NCBI GenBank assembly: GCA_965205965.1
Contig: CBDBHT010000007.1
Coordinates: 434,001 to 498,000 of the forward strand
DNA: 64,000 nucleotides
Source of the DNA: Bin55 sp965205965
Lineage (GTDB): Bacteria; Pseudomonadota; Gammaproteobacteria; Pseudomonadales; Azotimanducaceae
Reading direction: 5' to 3'
The translations under genes were made by a program, and so were the position numbers. The notes below the pieces were generated by a model, which made no database searches, was not told the origin of the DNA, and worked only from the letters and a program-made list of their open reading frames with translations. Every line of letters starts with the position of its first letter. Within the stretch, counting starts at the first letter, position 1. Positions 27,433 through 36,271 of this stretch are shown here, piece by piece.

Positions 27433-30400
27433 ATGGCCCCCCAACCAAAGGATATGGGTACTTTCAATCTGGACACTGGTCGAGGGCTGATTTCTTACTT
27501 CAGCCAAAATCATGTGGCCGCCAATGTTCTCATGCTTTTGGTCTTCCTTGGTGGACTAATTTCTATTTCCTTTCTAACGTTCGAGACTTTCCCCAAGTAT
27601 GACCCACGGGCTATTTCGGTAAAGGTACCATATCTTGGAGCGACACCGGCGGAAGTGGAAGAGGACATTGTCAGAAGAGTTGAAGAAAGTCTGACGGGGA
27701 TTGTTGGCATTGAACGAACGGTGTCTAATTCAGAAGAAGGTCTGGGTACCGTAATCGCTGAGCTGTCAAGTTTTGCTGACGACGTTGATGTATTGAACTA
27801 CGTTCGAACGGCCGTCGAGCGGATTGAGGGTTTTCCACCGGCAAATGCTGATCAGCCGGAAATTAAGAAAGTTGAAGTCAATCGCAGCGTTATGACAGTA
27901 GCGGTGACGTCTAGTTCTCTGGATCAGTATATCAGCTTACGTCGTTTTGCGGAACGGATTAGAGATGAAATGTTACTTCTACCTAGTGTCTCCATTATTG
28001 ATCTGTTCGGCACTCGCGATCAAGAGATTCAGATTGAAATCAGTGAAGAGACGTTAAGGCGGTATGGTCTTTCGATGGATAAGGTTGTTGCGGCCATTCG
28101 AGCTGCTTCAGTGAACTTAACGGGCGGTGAATTGAGAACGGAATCTGGCGACATAGTTATGAGTACACTGGCCAAGCGAGAGACCGGTGAAGAATTTGAG
28201 GATATTGTGATTATTTCAAGGCCGGATGGAACTATCGTTCGTCTGAAAGACGTCGCTACGATACGGGACAGCTTAGTTGAAAGAGACGCCTACACTGCCA
28301 TTAACGGTAAACCAACGGTGTTTCTGCAGATTAAGGTTGCGTCAGGTATCACACCTCAAAAGATTGTTGAAGAGGTTAGGCAGTATTTAGCTGAAACTCC
28401 GATATCAAGTGATATTAGCATTGCTATTTGGGAAGATGAAACTTCGATTGTTGAGGATCGATTGTTTCTCATTGCTAAGAACGCTGTGATGGGATGTGTA
28501 CTGGTGTTTTTGACGCTACTACTTTTCTTTGACCTGCGCGTAGCAATTTGGGTCACGGCGGGGATCCCCGTTTCATTTGTAGGCTCCCTCATTTTCTTTC
28601 CGGCATTTGATCTAAGCGTCAATGTGATTACGCTTTTTGCTTTTTTTATCCTAATCGGCGTGGTAGTCGATGACGCTATAGTCGTTGGCGAGAGCATTGT
28701 GAAACAAAGAGATGATGGATTGGAAGGTGCTTCAGCTGCTATTGCGGGGACGAAAGCAGTGCTAGGACCAATAACAATTGGAGCTGCAACTACGATGGTT
28801 GCATTCTTGATTTTATGGCCGTTGGATGGCGTATTGGGGCAAATGTTTTCCCCGATATCCATCGTAGTCATCCTGGTTTTATTAATTTCCTTATTCGAAG
28901 CCATAATCGTACTACCAGGCCATCTTTCGATCGCAACGCCCTGGAGCAAATGGCCTCTTGCACAACTGCAAGAACACATTCGTGTTAATTTCCAAAATTT
29001 CCTTACCGCAAAAATCGTGCCATTAATATCCTGGTCGGCTCGTAGACCACTAGTACCTCCAGTAATCGTTTCCATTGCAGTGATTATCGCAGTACTGCTA
29101 GTTTTAACGAGTATTGTTAATTTCAACCCTAGTCTGAACTTGATGGACGAGAATAATCTACAAGTTGACTTGGAAATGCCCGTGAACGCTCAATTTGCTG
29201 AAGTACAGGCAACCACCGATTACATAGTTCGAGCTGCGGAACAAGCCAATCAGAAAGCAGGTGGTAGTGCCGTCAATGCAGTTGCAGTCGTCATTGGACA
29301 GCACAAGGTGCTTGAAGACTATCAGGGTATTCGAGATAGTAGATATGCAGGTCATCTTGCATCCGTACAACTTAGGCTCAATTCGCCTCCTATTCGCACG
29401 GTTACAGTTAAGCATCTGAGGCACATGTGGCGTGAAGCCCTAGGTACGGTACCAGGAGGCGTTTCAATTACGTATCCGACACGTCAACAACAACCGTCTA
29501 TGAGTCTTTCTTACGCGCTCATTCACCCCGACGCGAAAGTGCTAGAAGAAGCCACCACAGAATTAAGGAACGTTCTAATTGGTTTAGACGGTATCTATGA
29601 CGTCAGGGATTCGATGGGGATGGGCAAACGTCGCTTCGATATCGTACTAAACAAAACTGGGTACGCAGCAGGATTGAATGCAGCAAGCGTGGCGAGTCAG
29701 TTACGAAACACGTTCCATGGTACGGAGGCACAGAGGATTCAACGTGGTCGAGAAGAAGTGCTCGTAATGGTACGCTATCCTAGCGATCGTCGAGGAAGCT
29801 ACGCGGACTTGTTAAATGAGCGAATATATCGACCTGACGGTTCTCAAGTCCCGTTATCGACTATTGCAGATATTACCGAGTCTCAGAGTTTTGTCAATCA
29901 ATTACGAATAGACGGTCGCAATGCATCAACTATTACAGCATACCTTGATCTTGCCGCGTTGAGCTCAGAGGCTATTCGTAAGGAAGTTGAGCGAAATATC
30001 CTTCCGGACATTCTTGATCTTTATCCGGGCCTTCAAGTTCAGAAGCACGGGATGACTCGTGACGTGGAGAGAATCTATAGTAAGTTGTTTTGGATAATTC
30101 CAATCGTTGTTCTGGTCATCTACTGTCTAGTCGCTTCGTTGTTACGTAGTTTCATACAGCCACTGTTGGCATTAGCTGGGATACCGATGGCGTTTGTCGG
30201 TTCGGTCATCGGACATCTGATTTTAGGTTATGAGTTTTCAAATACATCTTTATTTGGATTGGTTGCCGTATCTGGAGTAGTTGTTAACGACACAATATTA
30301 CTTCTCAATCAATATAACCAAATCCGTAGGGAGAGAGTGGATGTCCCCGCGATTGCAGCAATATCTGCTGCAACTCAGATGCGAGCAAGAGCCATCTTAT

Positions 30401-30603
30401 TGACTAGCTTTACGACGGTTATCGGATTGTTGCCACTGTTATTCGATAAGAGTGAAATTATTCAGTTCCTACTGCCATTAGTAGTGAGTTTGGCGTTTGG
30501 TGTGATCTTTGCAGGAATTGGTCTATTGTTTTTCCTACCTTCAGTATTAATGGTTGTAGAATTGATTAGGTCACGGCTCGGTGGGCGAGAATCGACAGCT
30601 TGA
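27433..30603 (+). CDS. RND efflux transporter permease subunit (copy 2)
   Basis: A 1056-residue HAE1-type permease, clearly paralogous to the divergent one at 21587-24754 over its whole length: the same opening (FSQNHVAANVLMLLVFLGGL), the same VKVPYLGATPAEVEEDIVRR block, the TM4 relay GVVVDDAIVVGESIV and the C-terminal GVVVNDTILLLNQYNQIRR. It is encoded just after its adaptor and should work with it at the inner membrane. No outer-membrane channel gene (TolC type) is in the window, so an unlinked one would be needed. Start at ATG 27433 after AAGG. The two permeases, facing away from each other, could be homotrimers or could share the adaptor; the sequence does not decide. Confidence 0.93.
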   Translation: MAPQPKDMGTFNLDTGRGLISYFSQNHVAANVLMLLVFLGGLISISFLTFETFPKYDPRAISVKVPYLGATPAEVEEDIVRRVEESLTGIVGIERTVSNSEEGLGTVIAELSSFADDVDVLNYVRTAVERIEGFPPANADQPEIKKVEVNRSVMTVAVTSSSLDQYISLRRFAERIRDEMLLLPSVSIIDLFGTRDQEIQIEISEETLRRYGLSMDKVVAAIRAASVNLTGGELRTESGDIVMSTLAKRETGEEFEDIVIISRPDGTIVRLKDVATIRDSLVERDAYTAINGKPTVFLQIKVASGITPQKIVEEVRQYLAETPISSDISIAIWEDETSIVEDRLFLIAKNAVMGCVLVFLTLLLFFDLRVAIWVTAGIPVSFVGSLIFFPAFDLSVNVITLFAFFILIGVVVDDAIVVGESIVKQRDDGLEGASAAIAGTKAVLGPITIGAATTMVAFLILWPLDGVLGQMFSPISIVVILVLLISLFEAIIVLPGHLSIATPWSKWPLAQLQEHIRVNFQNFLTAKIVPLISWSARRPLVPPVIVSIAVIIAVLLVLTSIVNFNPSLNLMDENNLQVDLEMPVNAQFAEVQATTDYIVRAAEQANQKAGGSAVNAVAVVIGQHKVLEDYQGIRDSRYAGHLASVQLRLNSPPIRTVTVKHLRHMWREALGTVPGGVSITYPTRQQQPSMSLSYALIHPDAKVLEEATTELRNVLIGLDGIYDVRDSMGMGKRRFDIVLNKTGYAAGLNAASVASQLRNTFHGTEAQRIQRGREEVLVMVRYPSDRRGSYADLLNERIYRPDGSQVPLSTIADITESQSFVNQLRIDGRNASTITAYLDLAALSSEAIRKEVERNILPDILDLYPGLQVQKHGMTRDVERIYSKLFWIIPIVVLVIYCLVASLLRSFIQPLLALAGIPMAFVGSVIGHLILGYEFSNTSLFGLVAVSGVVVNDTILLLNQYNQIRRERVDVPAIAAISAATQMRARAILLTSFTTVIGLLPLLFDKSEIIQFLLPLVVSLAFGVIFAGIGLLFFLPSVLMVVELIRSRLGGRESTA

Positions 30604-30923
30604 AACTCAATATTAGTCGGCTCGTGCCTCGCCCTTGCTTAAGGGAATGACTAACTTATAGTGCAACGATAACTATAAGCGATTGGGATTTAGCATGTCT
30701 TACACTGCATGCTTGTACCGCTAGTCTTATCTCTATGTGACGCTTCTACCGATCTCCCGTTTAAGATTCTCCGCCGCTGATCATAGGCCAAAGTCGTATT
30801 CCGATTCCGTATGCTTTTACGTGCTTCCTTAAGCGAGCCGTTTCTCTATGCGTTTGCATGAATTCTCGCACTGCGTTATGTCAGAATTCGGCATCCATAC
30901 CTTGATGCGGTACAGTTGATCCC
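30604..30923. other. Intergenic region after the efflux operon
   Basis: Backbone-like AT-rich sequence without a gene. CCCTTGCTTAAGGG at about 30633 could form a five-base-pair hairpin but lacks a T run. Transposase debris begins after it. Confidence 0.4.
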
Positions 30924-31340
30924 ATGTCACATTGGCACGTACAGGTCCCTCGTGCCGGCGTCTCGGATCTTCACTTGGCCATCTGCATTCGAGAGGATGG
31001 TTGCAAGGAGACACTGGGCTTGGGCTTGTGGCTGGGCGATCGGGAGGGATCGAAATTCTGGTTGAGTGTGCTGAATGATCTGAAGAACCGGGGAGTGGAG
31101 AATATTCTGATTGCCGGTGGTGGACGGGCTGAAAGGCTTTCTGGAGGCAGTGGAAGCGGCATTGGATGAGTTTGAGTCGAGTGAACTGAGCAAGCGATAT
31201 CCGGATGTGTCGGAGAGCTGAGGGCGGAACTGGTCGCGAGGATCTCATACTTTGTTTTCGGAGCCGATCTGGCAGGCAATCTACACTACGCACGCCATTG
31301 AGAGTCTGAACAGCCGGGCTTCCGCGTGCCGCCACCAAGA
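30924..31340 (+). pseudogene. Remnant of a second type of IS256-family transposase
   Basis: KETLGLGLWLGDREGSKFWL, then NDLKNRGVENILIAGG, are the central block of Transposase_mut proteins. After several stops, IWQAIYTTHAIESLN matches the C-terminal block of the same family. The sequence differs from the two intact IS256 copies here, so it comes from another member. The N-terminus and the second catalytic region are missing. Confidence 0.7.
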
Positions 31341-31547
31341 TCGGGCTGGTCAACCTCGCCTACAACTTCCAGCACCTGATCTTCCACCCACGCCGGGCAG
31401 CCGCGGCATGATTCCGTCCGCACGGCCACCAAACCGCTCGCGGAACACCCAATAACCCCATTTTCCACTCCGAAAGGCTCTTAATCCGGCTGAAAACACA
31501 CACATCCGTCGCAAATCCCTCCATATTCCCTGTTTTTAGAGGTGTCC
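31325..31547 (+). pseudogene. C-terminal fragment of an IS5-like element with its right end
   Basis: A frame reading KIGLVNLAYNFQHLIFHPRR looks like an IS5-type transposase C-terminus, fused directly to the IS256 remnant. The right end, AGAGGTGTCC at 31538-31547, matches the ends of the family B MITEs, so those MITEs may derive from this IS type. Confidence 0.45.
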
Positions 31548-31601
31548 AGCTTGCGGTCAAACGACCACGGTTTCCGACTGGGTCGTTCGGGGGTGGGACC
31601 A

Positions 31602-33608
31602 CAATGGCATTCGTTTAGTAAATTTTGCCATTCGGTTAAGGATTCGGTCTTGGGCCTTGGTTATCCGCTGGTTTTTTATTCCGTTAGCGGGCTGTCGTTG
31701 CCGGTGCTCCCCTTCCTCGGTGCCACTTTCCGACCGGTTTTCGGGATCGCCGCTCATAGGACCGGCCCGGACGGAGCCGTTGCCGACACCGGACGATCTC
31801 GCCGACTATGCGAGCCACGGTTTCCCGGAGGGCGGATGCCTGTTGAAGTAGCAGGCTCTCAATGTTGGCCGCCACCGCCGCAAGTCCGTGCTTGACATTC
31901 GTCTGCATCAGCGGCTTGCCGTCGTTCGGCAGCCCCCCGTTCAAATGATCCTCGCCATGGTTGGCGAACAGCCGGGTCATGGCAATCAGGGTGAAGCATG
32001 CATACAGTTCCTGTTTCACGCCCCGCTCGCTTTGCCCATGAAAGTCCTCAACCTCCATCAGCCGTTTGGATACCTTGTACAGTTCCTCGATGCCCCATCT
32101 CGCGTGATACAGATCCGACAGCTGGTCGATAGAATACGGGTCCCGGTCCAGCAGGGTCGTGCCCAAGATGAAGACGGTATCGCCCACGGCATATTTCACT
32201 AGCCGCAAGCGACTCCGGGGTTCCTTCGGCGTAGTCGGGTCCGCGTGCCTTGGCGGGGAACGACCTCGATGACCGTATCCCGGCAGCTGCCGTGGATGAA
32301 GCGGTCGACATCGATACCGGTTTTCCGTTTCATCCGGAACACCGCGTGCAGTCCCCGGATCGCGTGCGCGTGCAGCATCTCATAGGAATAGTAGCCCCCC
32401 GGTCATAGACCACCACATCGTTCGCCGACAGCACGTTCAGGTGGGCCAGTGCCGCCACGCGCTCATTGCTATGCGCATGCAGGTCGAAGTCGACCGGTAG
32501 TCGGGACTGCAACCGATACAGGCAACTCACTAGACCCTGCGGATAGTGGGCACTGTCTACCGGCGTCCGCCAGCCTTCATGCACCAGTCCGAGCGGCAGG
32601 TTCAGGTAGGTTCCATCGACCGCAAATACCCGATGCCCATGCCACCGCCGGTCCGTGTCGGGTCGGGTCGGACTTTCCGTTCGTGCTGGGGTCGGGTCTC
32701 GGCATCGAAGACCACCTTGAGGATTGCCTGGTGCAAGGTCTTGAACAGCTTCTCGTCCAGCCTGGCCCGGGCACTGCAGATGGAGGACGGCGACACCGGA
32801 GCCGGCTGTGGCAGTTCGATCCCCATCGTCCGGCACTGCCCCCACAGTTCGGCCAGCGTGGTCGCATATCCCGGACGCCCCTTCGAGAACACCAGCCGGA
32901 AAACGAACAGCACGACCACCAGCGTGTTCAGCACGCGCCGCCGCCGCTGCCAGAGCCGGTCGTGCCGGTTGGCGACACCCACGAGCGTCTCGACGATGCC
33001 GCTCCAGAGCCGGACAAACGCGTCCTCCGGAGCAAAGACCGCTGACGGTGACCTGCGGGAACGGCGGCCGCATCGACGGGAGCCGGTCAGCAGCACCTGC
33101 TTCCAGTCTTTCGTCAGCGGATACAGGTAAACATCCTTCGGAGTCCTGCCTGCCTCCGATGCACTCGCCTTGCGTCCCTTCGTGCGGCCAATGCACTGCC
33201 AGTTGGCGGCACGGTAGCAGGTCCCCCGGTACTTCGCCGGATCCACAAAGGTCTCCACTAGTACCGGCTCCAAGCCGTGCCGCTCCTTCCAGTCCCCGGG
33301 CAGCCGCCGAACCGCCATCGACAGGGCCTTCGAGGCCAGATACGGAACCCGAACCCAAGGGGAAATCAGGAACCGGGAGTTGCTCACCACCCCCTTCGGA
33401 CGCTTCGCCCGATCCCGATCCCGCCAGCCAATCCAGGCGTCACGACAGGGAAGCCGGGTCGTGCCCGCCTCAAACAACAGACAGCCCAGCTTGCGACCTC
33501 TTGGCTGCCCAATCCTCATAAAAAACCTCGATTCCGGACGGAAACCACCTCCAACCACGCCCCGAACCGACTTCCATCGCCCGGACACTCGCTCGCTGGA
33601 AATTACTG
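31602..33608 (-). pseudogene. DruA-IS4 transposase fusion, frameshifted copy
   Basis: Read on the minus strand. It opens inside the DruA/DUF4338 domain: RKLGCLLFEAGTTRL, RDAWIGWRDRDRAKR, VVSNSRFLISPWVRVPYLAS, then LVETFVDPAKYRGTCYRAAN, IGRTKGRK and KDVYLYPLTKDWKQ. It then passes into an IS4 transposase (APEDAFVRLWSGIVETL, VFAVDGTYLNLP, DVVVYDRG, GIEELYKVSKRLMEVEDFHG). There are frameshifts near 32650, at the CCCCCC run near 32397, and near 32210. The 31602 end, CAATGGCATTCG, is the usual end of this IS; the 33608 end, CAGTAATTTCCAG, is instead the family C MITE end. The DruA N-terminus is deleted. Confidence 0.8.
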
Positions 33609-34077
33609 GCAGCACACGGCTCCCGATGAAAAAAAGCCTGTGCCGGCCAGCGACCAACAGATAGTGGTGACCGTACACCGCATATGGCTTCAGCACCTTG
33701 CCTCGCTGCAGTTCGCGGAACACTCACCGGAAGACCGGGCGCACGGCACTCGCCGGAACCCAGTCTAGACGGCGGCCGCATCTGCGTGTCGCACGGCACC
33801 CGATCCACTTGGTACAGCCCGCCGTAGATTACCCCGAACCCGTCCCATCCAACCGTACCTCGCAGTCAAACTGCAGCAACGACAGGGACTTCAGACCGAA
33901 CATCGCCAAAGCCGACATCAAACAGTCGACCAGACGATAGGCGCGGACCGGCGTCCCGTCTTCCATCCCTTCAAAACACCACCGACTCAACGCCAGCAGT
34001 CCTGAAGCATTCAATCGCTTGCGCATCGTTTGTCGAGGCGTCCTTTCCTCCATGATCGGATCGCAAATGGCTATCAT
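33609..34077 (-). pseudogene. Remnant of a DDE transposase related to the 48.8 kb element
   Basis: On the minus strand: RKRLNASGLLALSRWCFEGM, then YRLVDCLMSALAMFGLKSLS and LLQFD, then VPCDTQMR, then FRELQRGKVLKPYAVYGHHY. These match in order the N-terminal half of the 438-residue transposase at 48782 (CLMSGLAVFLEKHASLLQFD, PCDTTLRRRLDPI, QRAQCGKALQ). Frames are broken and the catalytic region is lost. Confidence 0.65.
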
Positions 34078-34128
34078 AAACCATCGCTCCAGACCACCAA
34101 AGTCCGCGAAAAATGACTAGGCGCAGAC

Positions 34129-34343
34129 CAGTAATTTCCAGTGAGCAAATGTCTGGATACTGGCAGTGTGTTCAAAAGATGGGTGAGCATTACTTTGATT
34201 TAACTAAATCTTTTCACTCCAGTTTGATGATGTGCCCCAATTTATACAGCCCGGAAAATGACAAAAGTTCGCGAAAATCATGGGACGAAAACAGCCGAAA
34301 GTCCTATTAAAACCAGCAGTTCACAACTCGCTGGAAATTACTG
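34129..34343. mobile_element. Family C MITE, copy 2
   Basis: A complete 215 bp copy with a perfect 9 bp duplication GGCGCAGAC at 34120-34128 and 34344-34352. It sits at the left edge of the HEPN/DUF6338 island. Confidence 0.92.
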
Positions 34344-34435
34344 GGCGCAGACGCTCAACCCCCCGCTAACTCCACCTTTTCACAGGAAGCGGGAATTGCT
34401 GCGGTTTACCCACGTTACTGCCGTTACACATTTTC

Positions 34436-34630
34436 GTGGCCATTAAAGACGTTTGGGGAAACCATGTGCCTTTTCGTGATGCGTTGGATGGGAATCCAGT
34501 TACAATTTTGACTTTCCGTGAGATGGTTACTGAAATTCAGGCTGAACTGACAACAACTTTGGCCGCAACGGAGGTGGGGCGGATGCTCCAGTTGTTTTCA
34601 GCAGCCAAGACGAATGTTGTCAATACCTGA
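34436..34630 (+). CDS. Short frame of unknown character (possible gene remnant)
   Basis: A 64-residue frame from a GTG at 34436, containing FREMVTEIQAELTTTLAATE. It is not recognised and has no ribosome binding site; the MITE lies 90 bases upstream. It may be the tail of a gene cut off on the left. Low confidence that it is expressed. Confidence 0.25.
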   Translation: MAIKDVWGNHVPFRDALDGNPVTILTFREMVTEIQAELTTTLAATEVGRMLQLFSAAKTNVVNT

Positions 34631-34744
34631 TCTGACGTGTTTTTCACTGTCTGGAATGATACCTCGATACGGTTAAGTAACAGAGGAAAAAATACAATAT
34701 GCTGTCAATGGAGTTGTTGCGTTTATTTCAAACACCTTGATATT

Positions 34745-35305
34745 ATGATGACCAACAGTGAATTGTCCGACTTGCCGCTGACTGCTCAATTGCGTCGAGA
34801 AGCATTTGCACATTTTGGTCGGGCAATGTATTACGCACAATGCTTGGAGCAGCAACTGGAACTGATGTTAGCTTCTATGTACAATCGGCAATTCTTTGAG
34901 GTGCCTCCAGAGGACCGAGATGCATTCTATGATAGAGAGCTAAAGAAAACTCTGGGACAAAGGGTCAAGGATATTCAAAAGAGAACAAATGTTCCTCCAG
35001 CACTAAAACAGAGACTAGAGAAAGCCGTTGATATCAGAAACCGGCTTGCACACAAATATTTTTATGAACGATCTCGGCATATACATTTGATTGAAGGTAT
35101 GGAAGAAATGATTTCTGAACTTCAGGATATGATAGAATTTTTTGATGAACTTGACCAAGAATTTACTGAGTTATGCGTAAAATTCATGAAGAATAATTTT
35201 GGTATTTCAAAGGAACATATTGAAGCGGAAACGGCAAGATTTATCCGCGACGGCAATAAAAAGGGACAAAATCACCCCCGATCGTCGCTGAGATCGCTGA
35301 GATAA
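34745..35305 (+). CDS. HEPN-motif protein, first gene of a three-gene cassette
   Basis: A helical protein of 186 residues, not assigned to a named family. From the ATG at 34745 (a second ATG is at 34748), residues 98-103 read RNRLAH inside KAVDIRNRLAHKYFYE. This is the R-x4-H motif that forms the ribonuclease active site of HEPN-domain toxins and defence proteins, here preceded by the typical long helices (YAQCLEQQLELMLASMY). The C-terminus is charged and probably coiled. The next gene starts 15 bases after its stop. If the HEPN reading is right it could be an RNA-cleaving effector, but catalytically idle HEPN proteins also keep this motif, and no antitoxin of the MNT type is next to it. Base composition is lower in GC than the flanking IS. 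Confidence 0.6.
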   Translation: MMTNSELSDLPLTAQLRREAFAHFGRAMYYAQCLEQQLELMLASMYNRQFFEVPPEDRDAFYDRELKKTLGQRVKDIQKRTNVPPALKQRLEKAVDIRNRLAHKYFYERSRHIHLIEGMEEMISELQDMIEFFDELDQEFTELCVKFMKNNFGISKEHIEAETARFIRDGNKKGQNHPRSSLRSLR

Positions 35306-35320
35306 GGGGATCGCCGGTCC

Positions 35321-35950
35321 GTGCCAGATCTGAAGTTCTTCGACAATCCCTACACGATCTTAGTCTTACTCGTTCCAGGCCTCATTGTCCTTTTTGTTCG
35401 ATCACAGTTTCTGACAGGACGAAGCCCATCTCATTCGGCAGCACTTCTGAGCTATTTTACCGTCTCGGTTATCTACTACGCCCTTGCGCTTCCCTTCGTT
35501 CATTTTGTTCTGTCGATAGACGAAACCGGCTATGTCAAGACGCTGATGGCTTGGTTCGCCCTGATTTTTATCGGTCCTGTGTTGCTTGGTCTCTTGCTCG
35601 GGGTAAACATTCAGAAAAATTTATTCCGCCGTGTCTTCCATTGGTGTGGCCTAAACCCCATTCACGCCATGCCAACCGCATGGGATTGGAAGTTCGGAGG
35701 TATGACCGACCAATGGGTTCTTGTTACCCTCAAGGACGGCACCCGCTTTGCTGGATTCTGCGGCAGTGAGTCCTTCATGTCCTCTGATCCCACCGAGCGC
35801 GATATCTATATTCAATGGATTTACGACATTGACAATCAGAACAACTGGACCCCGCGTGATGAGAATGGTGTTCTCATTGTCGCTGGCGAGGTCCGGACGA
35901 TAGAGTTTTGGCCCTATAACCCACAGGAGAATGCCAATGACCAAGAGTGA
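35321..35950 (+). CDS. DUF6338-like membrane protein, second gene of the cassette
   Basis: A 209-residue protein with a GTG start. The N-terminal half holds three hydrophobic segments (about residues 12-27, TILVLLVPGLIVLFV; 42-62; 76-95, MAWFALIFIGPVLLGLLLGV). The C-terminal half is soluble and beta-rich: WVLVTLKDGTRFAGFCGSES, SSDPTERDIYIQWIYD and GVLIVAGEVRTIEFWPY. That second half matches my memory of DUF6338, a family without known function; its DGTRxxGxxG core resembles small SH3/Sm-like barrels. It lies 15 bases after the HEPN gene and overlaps the next gene, so the three should be co-transcribed. A membrane-anchored sensor or effector is possible but not shown. Confidence 0.65.
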   Translation: MPDLKFFDNPYTILVLLVPGLIVLFVRSQFLTGRSPSHSAALLSYFTVSVIYYALALPFVHFVLSIDETGYVKTLMAWFALIFIGPVLLGLLLGVNIQKNLFRRVFHWCGLNPIHAMPTAWDWKFGGMTDQWVLVTLKDGTRFAGFCGSESFMSSDPTERDIYIQWIYDIDNQNNWTPRDENGVLIVAGEVRTIEFWPYNPQENANDQE

Positions 35951-36131
35951 TAATTCAACCTCGACACCACGCCCAACCCCCTTGAAAAAGGGATATCAAC
36001 CCATACCCCAAACGTATGGCTACACACCTAACCTGCAACGACGTGGATACCAGCCTATCACCAGCCAGCGAGTTCCAGCTAATCCGCCTTCCAATCCGCC
36101 GAATCAGGGGACTGGTGGGAAAAGTGACTAA
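35937..36131 (+). CDS. Small proline-rich GYQP-repeat protein, third gene of the cassette
   Basis: A 64-residue, low-complexity, soluble peptide. It contains KKGYQPIPQTYGYTPNL and RRGYQPITSQRVP, i.e. two GYQPI repeats and one related GYTP, and ends in PANPPSNPPNQGTGG. The start ATG at 35937 is preferred over 35931 because AGGAG at 35925-35929 then has proper spacing; it overlaps the upstream gene by 14 bases, which suggests translational coupling. No family is recognised. Such short basic, Tyr/Pro-rich peptides may bind a partner protein, here most simply the membrane protein encoded just upstream. It is too short for many annotation pipelines. Confidence 0.55.
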   Translation: MTKSDNSTSTPRPTPLKKGYQPIPQTYGYTPNLQRRGYQPITSQRVPANPPSNPPNQGTGGKSD

Positions 36132-36271
36132 GCCTGTGCCAAAACCAAGACAATACAGGGTACTTCATGCAGGATAATATGATCCATTTTCCCTCAACTG
36201 CAGTAGGCCTGATCCGGGGAAAAGATCACTTTCAATAACGTCTATAGAAAAGCACAGGAACGGTTGTAATG

